This document shows positions 50,358-59,205 of a DNA stretch of 64,000 nt, piece after piece. The notes below the pieces were generated by a model, which searched no databases, was not told the origin of the DNA, and saw only the letters and a program-made list of their open reading frames with translations. The position numbers and the translations under genes were made by a program. The DNA comes from AP-15 sp963787425 (GTDB lineage: Bacteria > Pseudomonadota > Alphaproteobacteria > ATCC43930 > CGMCC-115725), in NCBI GenBank assembly GCA_963787425.1, contig CAWBCV010000001.1, forward strand, positions 1,426,001 through 1,490,000, written 5' to 3'. Numbering within the stretch: the first letter of the stretch is position 1; the number at the start of each line of letters is the position of its first letter.

Positions 50358-52679
50358 ATGCGGTTCGGCATCGGACAACCGGTTACACGCAAGGAGGATG
50401 CCCGGTTCCTGACCGGGCGGGGGCGCTATGTCGCGGACATCGATCTGGTCCGCCAAGCATACGCGGTTTTGCTGTTCTCGCCGCATGCACATGCCCGGAT
50501 CCGCGGCATCGACAAGGCCGCGGCAGAGCAGATGCCCGGCGTCTTTGCCGTGCTCACCGGGGAGGATTGGGCGGCGGATGGGCTCGGCACGCTCGACCCC
50601 GAGACGATGGCGGAGGATATGGGCGGGCCTGCCGGCTTCCGCACAAAGCACCCGCCCTTGGCGCAGGACCGGGTGCGCTATGTCGGCGAGCGCGTTGCGG
50701 TCGTTATTGCCGCGACGGAAGCCCAGGCGCGCGATGCGGCAGAATTGGTATCGGTCGATTACGAAGTTCTGCCAGCGGTCGTGCGCGCCGAGGATGCAAT
50801 GGGCGCCGGAGCGCCGCTCGTCCATGACGGCGCCGCCAACAACACATCATTCACAATGCGGTTGGGTAATCCGGGTGCGGTGGACACGGCTTTCGCCAGG
50901 GCGCACCACGTAACGCGGCTGTCGCTCTACAATAATCGGCTCACCGCCGTCACAATGGAGCCGCGCGGCTGCATCGGCGACTACGATCCCGGCACTCGCC
51001 GCTGGACGCTCTACAGCAGCACGCAGAATGTGCACGGTGTCCGTCAGATCCTCGCGCATCAGATTCTTCACGTGCCGGAAAGCCGTATCCGCGTTGTCGC
51101 GCGCGATGTTGGGGGTGGTTTCGGGATGAAAGGAAACGTCTACCCCGAGGAGCCTATCGTGCTGTGGGCCGCGCGCCGCATCGGCCGGCCGGTCAAATGG
51201 ATCCCGACCCGATCCGAGGCATTGCTCGGGGACTATCACGGCCGTGACCAGAAGGTCAGCGCCGAACTGGCGCTCGACCGCGACGGGAAATTCCTCGCGC
51301 TGCGCTGGACCGGCTCGCACAATGCCGGCGCCTATATCGAGGGCGCCGGGATCGTCATGATTGTGTTCTCATTGAAGCTCGCCTCGACGGTCTACGACAT
51401 CCCGGCCGTCTGCGTAACGAGCAGTCTCGTCTTCACGAACACCGCGCCGACTGTGCCGTACCGCGGCGCCGGCCGTCCCGAGGCGGTCTATATCATGGAG
51501 CGCCTCGTCGACCAGGCGGCGCGCGAGATGCGGATCGACCCGGCCGAATTGCGCAAAAAGAACCTGATCTCTCCCGATGCCTATCCCTATGAGACGCGCA
51601 CCGGCTGGATTTACGACACCGGCAATTACGCTGCGGCATTGGCAAAGTGCCAGGCATTGGCCGATTGGGACGGCCATGCCGCGCGGCGCGCGCAGAGCGA
51701 GGCCGCCGGCAGATTGCGCGGCCGCAGCATCACCTACTATGTCGACAATACCGGCGTCTTCAACGAGCGCATGGAATTGCGCTGCGACCCGTCGGGCGAA
51801 TTGACGATCGTCGCCGGCACATTGTCGCATGGGCAAGGGCACGAGACGAGCTATGCACAGATGATCGCCGAGTGGCTCGGGGTGCCCGAGGACAAGATCC
51901 ATCTGGCGCAGGCCGACACCGACGAGGTCGCGATCGGCCGCGGCACGTACGCCTCGCGCAGCATGATGATCGGCGGCAGCGCGTTGCGTGCCGCGGCCGA
52001 CGAGGTCATCGAACGCGGCAAGCGCTTTGCGGCGCATTTCATGGAGGCCGACGCTGCCGACATCGCTTTTGCCGACGGCTCGTTCACGATCGCCGGCACC
52101 GACCGCTCGATGCCGATTGCGCAAGTCGCGCAGATGTCGTTCATCCCGGTGGGTCTGCCCTCCGAACTCGGAGTCGGCCTGCAGGGCGCCGGCGCCTTCT
52201 CCTCCAATATGCCGAGCTTCCCGAATGGCTGCCACATCTGCGAGCTCGAGATCGACCTTGAGACCGGCGCGGTCGAACTCGACCGCTACACCGTCGTCGA
52301 CGATTGCGGCACCGTAATCAACCCACTATTGGCGAAGGGCCAGATTATGGGCGGCATCGCACAGGGCGCCGGTCAGGCATTGCTCGAGGACATCGTCTAC
52401 GACCGCGACAGCGGCCAGCTCTTGACCGGCACCCTGATGGATTACGGCATCCCGCGCGCCGACACGATGCCGGCGATCACGATCGATTTCAGCCCCGTCC
52501 CCAGCACGACAAACCCCCTCGGCGCCAAAGGTGTTGGCGAAGGCGGCACCGTCGCCAGCACTCCCACAGTGATGAACGCAATTCTCGACGCCCTCGCCCC
52601 GCTCGGCGTCACCGACGTGGCCATGCCCGCCACCCCAGAGCGCATCTGGCGCACGATCTCTGAGCGCATCCAAGGCTGA
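50358..52679 (+). CDS. Molybdenum hydroxylase large subunit, CoxL/xanthine dehydrogenase family
   Basis: A 773-residue molybdopterin-binding subunit. Landmarks are IGQPVTRKEDARFLTGRGRYV at the N-terminus, GGGFGMKGNVYPEE for the cofactor-binding loop, the active-site loop PYRGAGRPEA and the C-terminal GAKGVGEGG with the catalytic glutamate. The PYRGAGR loop resembles form II CoxL-like enzymes rather than the CO-oxidising form I with AYRCSFR. It is therefore probably not a CO dehydrogenase but oxidises an aldehyde or N-heterocycle. The medium FAD subunit and small iron-sulfur subunit that normally adjoin it are absent. The start ATG has a GAGGGCGGC site. Confidence 0.92.
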   Translation: MRFGIGQPVTRKEDARFLTGRGRYVADIDLVRQAYAVLLFSPHAHARIRGIDKAAAEQMPGVFAVLTGEDWAADGLGTLDPETMAEDMGGPAGFRTKHPPLAQDRVRYVGERVAVVIAATEAQARDAAELVSVDYEVLPAVVRAEDAMGAGAPLVHDGAANNTSFTMRLGNPGAVDTAFARAHHVTRLSLYNNRLTAVTMEPRGCIGDYDPGTRRWTLYSSTQNVHGVRQILAHQILHVPESRIRVVARDVGGGFGMKGNVYPEEPIVLWAARRIGRPVKWIPTRSEALLGDYHGRDQKVSAELALDRDGKFLALRWTGSHNAGAYIEGAGIVMIVFSLKLASTVYDIPAVCVTSSLVFTNTAPTVPYRGAGRPEAVYIMERLVDQAAREMRIDPAELRKKNLISPDAYPYETRTGWIYDTGNYAAALAKCQALADWDGHAARRAQSEAAGRLRGRSITYYVDNTGVFNERMELRCDPSGELTIVAGTLSHGQGHETSYAQMIAEWLGVPEDKIHLAQADTDEVAIGRGTYASRSMMIGGSALRAAADEVIERGKRFAAHFMEADAADIAFADGSFTIAGTDRSMPIAQVAQMSFIPVGLPSELGVGLQGAGAFSSNMPSFPNGCHICELEIDLETGAVELDRYTVVDDCGTVINPLLAKGQIMGGIAQGAGQALLEDIVYDRDSGQLLTGTLMDYGIPRADTMPAITIDFSPVPSTTNPLGAKGVGEGGTVASTPTVMNAILDALAPLGVTDVAMPATPERIWRTISERIQG

Positions 52680-52826
52680 CGTACTCCGTGCTGTCTGGCC
52701 ATGTCCTAGAGCTGCTGAAGCAAATATTAAAGCAGCCTTATCCACTCATCGTGACCGGTGAGCAGAGCACTTCCCTGCGGTGGCAATATAGGGCTATGTT
52801 ATTGTTGGCTGTCAAGGGGTCGAAAT

Positions 52827-54212
52827 ATGCAACGAAGCGATCTCGCGTTTGCCGCGTGCTTTGTCGCCGCCATGTTGTGGTCGACCACTGTCTCTGCGGA
52901 ACCTAGCGTTTATCCCACTGGCGTGACGCGTTACGATCCCAGTAAGGCGTACAACGTCTTCGTTCTGTTCAGCGGCGCTGACCAGAAGACGCATCTCATC
53001 GACATGGACGGCAACGAGGTTCATCGGTGGGATTACAGCGGTTTTCCCAGCGGGTTGCTGGACCCAGCCCTTACCGACGGCAGAACCGGACACGTCCTCG
53101 TGTGGTTGTCGATAATGGGCGGCTCCCAAACGGGGGCAATCCCCGGTTTGCCGGTGGGCTACAAGAACAAAACGATCGGTGAGCTAGACTGGAACGGCGC
53201 GGTTGTCTGGCAATGGGGTGACGACGCGCCCGGCGGCGGGGCGCAGCAGCACCACGACTTGAGCCGTCTGACCAATGGCAACACGTTGGTGTTGTCCGGG
53301 TTGAGCCGTTCGATCTCGGGCTTCGCCTTGCCAATGCAGCTCGACGATGTGATTTACGAAATCACGCTGAAGGGCGACAGCGTCTGGAAATGGATCGCAG
53401 GGGATCATCTTAATGAATTCGGCTTCACTCCCGAGGCGCTGGAGCTCGTCCGAAAATCAGACCATCCTGACTACCTCCATGTAAACGACATGCGGCCGGT
53501 GGGCCCGAACCGCTGGTTCGGCGACGGTGACCCGCGCTTCGACCCGGAGAATATCCTCATCAGCTCGCGCGACGCGAATTTCACCGTCATTATTGACAAG
53601 AAGACGGGCCACGTCGTTTGGCGGTTGGGCCCGAACTATGCGCCGAGGTCGCTCCCATCGGTCGGCTGGCCAGAAGCGGCGCGCTCATTGCCTGCCGAAA
53701 TCGATCAGATCAGTGGTCAGCATGATGCGCACATCATCCCGGAAGGCCTGCCCGGCGCCGGAAATCTCTTGCTGTTCGACAATCAAGGCGAAGCTGGCTA
53801 TCCCGCGGTCGCGGTCAAGGTGCTATCCGGGTCGCGCATTCTGGAAATCGATCCCGTGATGCAGCGGATCGTCTGGGAATACGCCGGTACTGACAACGAT
53901 CGGCCCCAATGGAGTTTCTACAGTTCCTTCATCAGCAGCGCCCGCCGATTGCCCAACGGCAACACCCTTGTCGACGAAGGTATGAATGGCCGTTTTTTCC
54001 AGGTAACCCGCGACGGCGAAATCGTCTGGGAGTATGTGAGCCCCTATTTCGGTCCGGCGCCCCTCGGCCCCGTCGGCAAAAAGCTTTTGACGAACTGGGT
54101 CTACCGAGCGCAGCCGGTGCCTTATGATTGGGCGCCTGCCGGCACGCCGCATGGCGAGCGCGCTGTCATTCCGCCGGACCCTGCAACCTTTCGAATACCC
54201 GCCGAGCGCTGA
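52827..54212 (+). CDS. Arylsulfotransferase (ASST)-like protein
   Basis: A 461-residue exported protein. A signal peptide (FAACFVAAMLWSTTVSA) is followed by a six-bladed propeller-like series of tryptophan-rich repeats: LIDMDGNEVHRWDYSG, GELDWNGAVVWQWGDDAPG, VIIDKKTGHVVWRLGPN and ILEIDPVMQRIVWEYAG. Histidine motifs QQHHDLSRLTNGNTLVL and SGQHDAHIIPEGLPGAGN correspond to the catalytic region of ASST enzymes. Those enzymes move sulfate between phenols in the periplasm without PAPS. The start at 52827 gives the signal peptide; 23 codons upstream lack homology. Substrate and disulfide partner genes (dsbL/I) are not nearby. Confidence 0.85.
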   Translation: MQRSDLAFAACFVAAMLWSTTVSAEPSVYPTGVTRYDPSKAYNVFVLFSGADQKTHLIDMDGNEVHRWDYSGFPSGLLDPALTDGRTGHVLVWLSIMGGSQTGAIPGLPVGYKNKTIGELDWNGAVVWQWGDDAPGGGAQQHHDLSRLTNGNTLVLSGLSRSISGFALPMQLDDVIYEITLKGDSVWKWIAGDHLNEFGFTPEALELVRKSDHPDYLHVNDMRPVGPNRWFGDGDPRFDPENILISSRDANFTVIIDKKTGHVVWRLGPNYAPRSLPSVGWPEAARSLPAEIDQISGQHDAHIIPEGLPGAGNLLLFDNQGEAGYPAVAVKVLSGSRILEIDPVMQRIVWEYAGTDNDRPQWSFYSSFISSARRLPNGNTLVDEGMNGRFFQVTRDGEIVWEYVSPYFGPAPLGPVGKKLLTNWVYRAQPVPYDWAPAGTPHGERAVIPPDPATFRIPAER

Positions 54213-54304
54213 CCAAGGTTTGCGGGTAACGCCAATGAGTAAGCACAGGGGCCGAATAAGCATATGGCGCTTTCCGCCAATTCGAAAACTTGCGCCTCGC
54301 ACCG

Positions 54305-54724
54305 TCAAGCGGCTCTGAGCACGTTGACGCCGAGGCGCTCGGCGGCATCGCACAGATCGGCGTCCTTGGAGGCAAGGGGAATGCCGAGCCGCATCGCAAG
54401 TTCTAAATAAGCGGCATCATAAGCCGTCAGCCGTTCTGCTCTCGCGAGATCGAGCACCCGATCAAGGGCGCGCGAGGGCGTCTCCTCATCGACCACCACG
54501 TCCAGAGTTTCCAGCAAAGCGATGAATTCGCTGCTGTTTGCTGGAGTGATCCGTCCGCGGCGCTCGGTCAGAGTCAATACGTTCGCTATTTCGAGGCTCC
54601 ATATGGCCGGAACGGAAGCTGCCTTGTCCCCAAGGCGCTCCAGCACGCGATCGCCAGCGGCGGTCGCTTCGTTTTTGAAGCACCAGGAGAGGGCGACGGA
54701 CGCATCGAGCACAAGATCCGTCAC
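54305..54724 (-). CDS. vapC: PIN-domain ribonuclease toxin, VapC-like
   Basis: A 139-residue PIN-domain protein. The acidic active-site residues are in LVLDASVALSW (first Asp), WSLEIANVL (Glu), RLTAYDAAYLELAM (Asp) and LASKDADLCDAA (Asp). VapC toxins cleave tRNA or rRNA and are silenced by their cognate antitoxin. The GTG start overlaps the antitoxin stop by four bases (GTGA), the usual order with antitoxin first. The length is slightly above average. Autoregulation by the antitoxin-toxin complex would be expected at the upstream promoter. Confidence 0.88.
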   Translation of the reverse strand: MTDLVLDASVALSWCFKNEATAAGDRVLERLGDKAASVPAIWSLEIANVLTLTERRGRITPANSSEFIALLETLDVVVDEETPSRALDRVLDLARAERLTAYDAAYLELAMRLGIPLASKDADLCDAAERLGVNVLRAA

Positions 54725-54960
54725 CGCCGGCCTTCGCCGATCAGCTGTTTGACCGGAACGTCCAAGGTTTGACCCTCACGGAACAGCTTGAGCCGCTCGA
54801 TCGCTTCGCGCCGACGATCGGGGCCGGTGCGCTCGACTGGTACGAGCCGCGCGACCGGACGGCCATGTTTGGTGATCGTGATCTGCTCACCTCGAGCGAC
54901 TCGCTCGAGCAGGGCGGGAAGGTGTGTCTTGGCCTCGTAGGCACCAATGTCCGCGGGCAT
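54721..54960 (-). CDS. vapB: Antitoxin, Phd/YefM type
   Basis: A 79-residue antitoxin with the Phd/YefM N-terminal DNA-binding fold: IGAYEAKTHLPALLERVARGEQITITKHGRPVARLVPVE in order, here with the AKTHL and HGRPVARLVP landmarks. The C-terminal 25 residues, rich in charged residues (FREGQTLDVPVKQLIGEG), would wrap the toxin. It is paired with a VapC-type toxin, a combination often seen in Alphaproteobacteria. The ATG at 54960 is unambiguous. It probably represses its own operon. Confidence 0.88.
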   Translation of the reverse strand: MPADIGAYEAKTHLPALLERVARGEQITITKHGRPVARLVPVERTGPDRRREAIERLKLFREGQTLDVPVKQLIGEGRR

Positions 54961-55238
54961 AGTGTCCGACCAGTCTGAGACCGGTCTAATAGGTGGGGCA
55001 ACTATTGCCCGCGATCAAGAGGCGGCGCGAACCAGCGATAAAATCTCAGCCACCCCCAAAGGTCAGCGCCCTGGGGCTGCGGGCATTGACGCGAACGAAT
55101 CATGAACCCACATGCCCAGTCCTGCGCCTGCCGCAAGCCGCTCGGCCGGCCCGCGACATCCTCAAACCCAGGCGGCGCATGCGCGATCTTGTAGCCCGGT
55201 CGTTGAGGCGTAGGCGTCATCGGATCTGCTCGGTGGCG

Positions 55239-55832
55239 CTATTCGGCGGCCTTCTCGGCGGTGCCGAACATCGGGTAGTTCGTGTCGTCGACAAAGGCCT
55301 CGTCGCCTTCGGTCGGCACCGGCTGGGCGTAGTCGATGGCGCCCTGGATGTTGCCGCCCCACACCTCGCGCGGCAATTCGTAGAGCACCTCGACGCCGTA
55401 GCCGTTGGGATCGACGATGTAGAGGCTGTGCGTCATGCCGTGATTGACGCGGCGCTCGAACTTGACGCCCTTCGAGCGCAGCCAGGCCAATTGCTTCAGC
55501 CAGGCCTCGCGGTTCGGCAAGGCGATCGCAATGTGGTTGATCGCAACCGGCTGTTCGAACATCGACCATTCGGCGGGTGGCTTCGGCAGGTTCGGGTTCT
55601 CGCACAGCGCGATGTCGTGGTGGTTCATGCGGCCGTCGTGATCGCCGCTGTAAAAGCGCATCTTGCCGTCGCGGCGCTTCGAGTACGCGACCTGCTTGAA
55701 GCCGAGGGTTTCGGTCCAGAATTTGTGCGACTCCTCGATGTCGCGCACATTGATGACGAGATGGTTGATGCCGCGCGGGGTGACCGCCTCGCCAGGTGTA
55801 GCCGGTACGATCGACGAGGTGCCGTCCGCCAT
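55239..55832 (-). CDS. VOC-family (extradiol-dioxygenase-like) protein
   Basis: A 197-residue protein with two beta-alpha-beta-beta-beta units of the vicinal oxygen chelate fold. Metal ligands are likely the His in INHLVINVRDIEES, the His in AINHIAIALPNREA and the Glu in GYGVEVLYELPREV, the 2-His-1-carboxylate arrangement. MNHHDIALCENP lies between. It resembles single-chain catechol-type ring-cleavage dioxygenases or glyoxalases. Three consecutive ATG codons (55838, 55835, 55832) follow a GGAGGA site; the last has the best spacing. It faces the cysteine-rich regulator gene with 160 bp between, so co-regulation is likely. Confidence 0.85.
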   Translation of the reverse strand: MADGTSSIVPATPGEAVTPRGINHLVINVRDIEESHKFWTETLGFKQVAYSKRRDGKMRFYSGDHDGRMNHHDIALCENPNLPKPPAEWSMFEQPVAINHIAIALPNREAWLKQLAWLRSKGVKFERRVNHGMTHSLYIVDPNGYGVEVLYELPREVWGGNIQGAIDYAQPVPTEGDEAFVDDTNYPMFGTAEKAAE

Positions 55833-55932
55833 CATCATGCTCCTCCGGCTTGGGATTTGTTGCGGTTGAATATAACGCCGGCGCCGCAGTTTCGCCATCG
55901 CGCCGCGATCGGCAGGCTCTAGAAATTCGCTG

Positions 55933-55961
55933 TTGACAGGACGCAGGTATTAAGACAATGT
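55933..55961 (+). promoter_or_regulatory. Possible regulator promoter
   Basis: TTGACA at 55933-55938 is a consensus -35. With a 17-bp spacer CAATGT (55956-55961) is a poor -10. It lies in the divergent region between the VOC gene and the regulator. The downstream GTG has GGAGGA at 55981-55986, five bases away. Confidence 0.4.
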
Positions 55962-55991
55962 TGACCTTGCTATATCGTAGGGAGGACCGGT

Positions 55992-56684
55992 GTGAAGACG
56001 GCAGCAGACGCCGTTTTGTTCCAACTGAAGAGCCTCGGTGAGGCTCGGGCCGAGACCCTCGCCCAGCGGCTCGGGATCAGTGTGCAGGCCGTGCGGCAGC
56101 GGCTGGAGCGGCTCCTTGCCGATAACTTCGTCGCATTTTCCGATTGCGCGCAGGGTCGCGGCAGGCCGCGGCGGCTGTGGTCGCTGGCGCCGAACGCGGC
56201 ATCCCTGTTTCCCGATACTCATGCGCAGCTCACTGTCGATCTGATCGGCACGATCCGCCGCGAGCTCGGCGAGACGGCATTGGCGCGGCTGCTCGAGCGA
56301 CGCCGAGAACAGATCACCGCTGCCTACAGCAAGCGGCTCGCCCGCGAGCCCGATATCGCAAAAAAGCTGACAGCGCTCGCTGATATGCGCTCGGCCGAAG
56401 GGTATATGGCGCGGGTCGAAACGCTTGGCGAGGCCTTTCTGCTCGTCGAAGATCACTGTCCCATCTGCGCCGCCGCAATGACCTGCCAAGGCTTCTGCAG
56501 CATCGAACTACAGGTCTTTCGAAACCTTCTAGGTCCCCTCTGGCAAATCGAACGCGAGGATCACCTCCTTAGCGGCGCACGCCGCTGTACCTACCGGATA
56601 ACTCCCGCAGTCGCACCCGCGAAACCGCAGAAAACCAGGCGAGGTCGAGATGATTCACCAATTGCGGATTTACGAGATTTTTGA
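55992..56684 (+). CDS. HTH regulator with cysteine cluster (SufR/COG2345-like)
   Basis: A 230-residue regulator. Residues 1-70 form a winged helix (LFQLKSLGEARAETLAQRLG and SVQAVRQRLERLLADNFV). The C-terminal half carries EDHCPICAAAMTCQGFCSIE, a C-x2-C-x5-C-x3-C array, and a further Cys in GARRCTYRI. That resembles the iron-sulfur-binding region of SufR-like regulators of the ArsR-related COG2345 group. The protein is therefore likely to sense redox state, iron or oxygen through a cluster. The GTG start is supported by a GGAGGA site. It is divergent from the VOC dioxygenase gene and overlaps the NIPSNAP gene that follows. Confidence 0.82.
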   Translation: MKTAADAVLFQLKSLGEARAETLAQRLGISVQAVRQRLERLLADNFVAFSDCAQGRGRPRRLWSLAPNAASLFPDTHAQLTVDLIGTIRRELGETALARLLERRREQITAAYSKRLAREPDIAKKLTALADMRSAEGYMARVETLGEAFLLVEDHCPICAAAMTCQGFCSIELQVFRNLLGPLWQIEREDHLLSGARRCTYRITPAVAPAKPQKTRRGRDDSPIADLRDF

Positions 56685-56990
56685 GGACAGCAAGCACGCG
56701 TTCCATGATCGCTTCCGCGATCATGCGCTCGAATTATGCGGCGCTACGGCTTTCGCATCGTTGCGATGTGGGAGGCCAAGGCGGAGCGGCGAACCGAGTT
56801 CGTTTACCTCCTCGAATGGCCGGATGAGTGGACAAAGATGAAGGCCTGGGCGGCCTTCATGGAAGACAGCGAATGGGCGGAGATCAAACGCACGACATCA
56901 GCCCAAACGGGCGCTCTGGTCGGCGAGATCGAGGATCGTCTGCTCATTCCAACCGACTACTCGCCCCCGCTTCGGGTGATTTTGCCATAG
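56650..56990 (+). pseudogene. NIPSNAP-family protein, single frameshift
   Basis: The first 28 codons from 56650 read MIHQLRIYEIFEDSKHAFHD. Near 56731-56737 one base is missing, and the frame beginning MRRYGFRIVAMWEAKAER continues to 56990 with the typical FVYLLEWPDEWTKMKAWAAF and EIEDRLLIPTDYSP. Joined, they give about 113 residues of a complete NIPSNAP protein, a dimeric alpha/beta-barrel fold found in many catabolic operons with unclear function. The start overlaps the end of the regulator by 35 bp. It is either a recent inactivation or a sequencing indel. Confidence 0.75.
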
Positions 56991-57094
56991 TGTTTCGGTT
57001 CCCAAGTTCGGCTGGTCCCTCGCTTTTACCGGACGACAAACTGTTCAACTTGCGATGCAGTGAGCTCTTGGACTGAGCTTGTAAGGAGCAATCG

Positions 57095-58666
57095 ATGTTT
57101 ACCGCGACTGGCTTGAAACGCAGTGAGCTCGACAGCGATGGCCGCAAGCTCGTGCGGCACGACGGCAAGCAAGTGCTCGTCATCACACAGCAGAGCCGGC
57201 TGTTCGCGATCGCCAATCGCTGCCCGCACGAGGGTTATCCGCTGAGCGAAGGCACAATCGGGCCGGGATGCGTGCTGACCTGCAACTGGCACAATTGGAA
57301 GTTCGATCTCGCCAGCGGCGCGGCGCTGGTCGGCCGCGACCCGGTTCGCACCTATGAGGTCGCAGAGCGGGGCGGCGAAATCTTCATCGATTTCCGCGAT
57401 CCGCCGGCGGAGGAATGCCGCGCTCGCGCGCTGCGCGGTGTGGAGGCCGCCATCCTGGACAACGACAGACCACGGATGGCGCGCGAAGCGGCGCGGCTGG
57501 AATGCGCCGGCTTTGATGCCCGCGAGGCGGTGGTCCACGCCTTCCGGCTCTGCGGGGGGCGGCTGGAAGACGGCATGACGCACGCCCACGCCGCGGCCGC
57601 CGATTGGCTGCTGCTCGCCACGCGCGCTGAAACGCCGGCCGAAAGACTTACCGCCCAACTCGAACCGCTCGGCCATCTCGCCTGGGATACCCAGGGTGCG
57701 GGCGAATTTCGCTACCCCGAAGCTGCGGCGGAGTGGAACGCCGCCGGCTTTGTTGCGGCGGTCGAGGCGGAAGACGAGGGCGCCGCGATTGCCCATATTC
57801 GCGGCGCGCTCGCGCAAAGCCTGCCTTACGGGTCACTGCGTGCCGCGATTGGCGAAGCGGCCCTCGCCCATTACGCCGGCTTTGGTCATTGCGCAATCTA
57901 CACGTTGAAAGCTGGTCAGCTGATCGAGCAGTTAGGCGATGGGGTCGCCGAGCCGGTATTGCTCGCCCTGACGCGCATGCTGGTGCGCGCGAGGCGCGAA
58001 GAACGCCTTCCCGAGTTTCGCGGCTATACGAAGGCGCTGGCCGAATGGGATCGGTCCGGCGCCACCGCAGCGTGCGTGGCTGATTTCGTCGGGCTCTCCG
58101 TCGACGGTGCATTGCGGCGAGCATTGGCCTCCGCGGGCCGGCCGATGCGTGAGCTCTACGACGCGCTGCTCGGCGCTGCCGCGTACAACCTCCTACATTT
58201 CGACACCGCATTCGAGCGCGCCACCGACAATGCGATTGCCGACAATGTCGGCTGGCTCGATTTCACCCACGCACTGACCTTTGCCAATGCCTGCCGCCAC
58301 ATCTGCGGGGAACGGCCCGATCTGTGGCCGCGAGCGGCGTTGCAATTGGCGCTGTTTATCGGGCGCAACCGGAAATATGTGCGCGCCGTCGACGATGAGC
58401 CACGCTGGCGCGTCAACGATCGCGGCGGCTTTCTCGCCGGCGCGACGAACGCGCTCTACGATCACGGCATTCCCGAACCGATCATTGTCTGCCATCGGCT
58501 GAAGGTCCTCATCGCGTTGGAGGACGAGTTGCGAGCGGCACCCGACGCCGCATGGGGCGAGACGGCCTGCGCCGCTGTGAACCGCTATCTCCACACGCCG
58601 ATTAAGCGCCATCACGGCCTGCGAATCGCCGCGCAGGCGCTCGACTTCGTCGCCAGGGAAGGCTAG
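57095..58666 (+). CDS. Rieske iron-sulfur protein with questin-oxidase-like C-terminus
   Basis: A 523-residue protein. Residues 1-105 form a Rieske domain: KQVLVITQQSRLFAIANRCPHEGYPLSEG supplies the C-x-H pair, and VLTCNWHNWKFDL supplies the C-x2-H pair, so a [2Fe-2S] cluster is expected. The remaining 420 residues are helical, with histidine-rich pieces (HYAGFGHCAIYTLKAGQLI, NLLHFDTAFERA, FTHALTFANACRHIC). I judge these similar to the questin-oxidase-like/DUF4243 family of Baeyer-Villiger-type oxygenases. The fusion suggests a self-contained oxidation catalyst needing only a reductase. The start has an AAGGAG site. It lies in one run with the NIPSNAP and Ddn-type genes. Confidence 0.75.
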   Translation: MFTATGLKRSELDSDGRKLVRHDGKQVLVITQQSRLFAIANRCPHEGYPLSEGTIGPGCVLTCNWHNWKFDLASGAALVGRDPVRTYEVAERGGEIFIDFRDPPAEECRARALRGVEAAILDNDRPRMAREAARLECAGFDAREAVVHAFRLCGGRLEDGMTHAHAAAADWLLLATRAETPAERLTAQLEPLGHLAWDTQGAGEFRYPEAAAEWNAAGFVAAVEAEDEGAAIAHIRGALAQSLPYGSLRAAIGEAALAHYAGFGHCAIYTLKAGQLIEQLGDGVAEPVLLALTRMLVRARREERLPEFRGYTKALAEWDRSGATAACVADFVGLSVDGALRRALASAGRPMRELYDALLGAAAYNLLHFDTAFERATDNAIADNVGWLDFTHALTFANACRHICGERPDLWPRAALQLALFIGRNRKYVRAVDDEPRWRVNDRGGFLAGATNALYDHGIPEPIIVCHRLKVLIALEDELRAAPDAAWGETACAAVNRYLHTPIKRHHGLRIAAQALDFVAREG

Positions 58667-58685
58667 GCGACAGATCCGCAGCCTG

Positions 58686-59165
58686 ATGGGCGCCCAGAGC
58701 TATCTCAGGCCCGGAGCCGCTGAGCGGATCTTCGGCCGTCTTCTCACATTCTTTGTTCGGATCGGCTTGGTCCGCGGCCACTTCTACGTTCTCGAAGTCC
58801 GTGGTCGAAAGAGTGGCAGGACATTGACGCTGCCGGTGGATCCGATCGAGTTTGAGGGGCGCCACTACCTGGTCTGCGCGCGCGGCAATTCCGACTGGGT
58901 GCGCAATGCCCGCACGGCAGGCGAAGTCCTGCTAGTCCGCGCGATGCGCCGCCGGCAATATGCCGTGCGCGAACTTCCCACGGGCATCCGATCGCCGATT
59001 CTCAAAGCCTATCTCGACCGCTTCGCAGGCGAGGTGCAGCGCTTCTTCCCGGTACCGAAGGGGTCGCCGGTGGAATTGTTCAATGACCTGGCGCCGCGTT
59101 ACCCGGTCTTCGAGCTGCAGCCAATGGACGAGGCCACACCCGGCGCCGCAGCGGCTCCGCGATGA
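58686..59165 (+). CDS. Nitroreductase/deazaflavin-dependent oxidoreductase (Ddn-like)
   Basis: A 159-residue split-barrel protein of the deazaflavin-dependent nitroreductase family. The key segments are VRGHFYVLEVRGRKSGRTLTLPV, HYLVCARGNSDWVRNARTAGEV and a C-terminal helix with FFPVPKGSPVELFNDLAPRYPVFEL. In actinobacteria such proteins use F420; in Alphaproteobacteria the cofactor may be F420 or a flavin. It begins 19 bp after the Rieske fusion gene, so the two are probably one transcript and it may supply or accept electrons. An ATG at 58686 is the natural start. Confidence 0.82.
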   Translation: MGAQSYLRPGAAERIFGRLLTFFVRIGLVRGHFYVLEVRGRKSGRTLTLPVDPIEFEGRHYLVCARGNSDWVRNARTAGEVLLVRAMRRRQYAVRELPTGIRSPILKAYLDRFAGEVQRFFPVPKGSPVELFNDLAPRYPVFELQPMDEATPGAAAAPR

Positions 59166-59205
59166 ACACACGGCCGGGTTTTCGGAATGCTCTCTCCGCG
59201 CCGGG

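Noticed and set aside
54993..55922. 309-codon plus-strand frame
   Set aside because: It is antisense to the VOC dioxygenase gene, which has a ribosome site and metal-ligand motifs.
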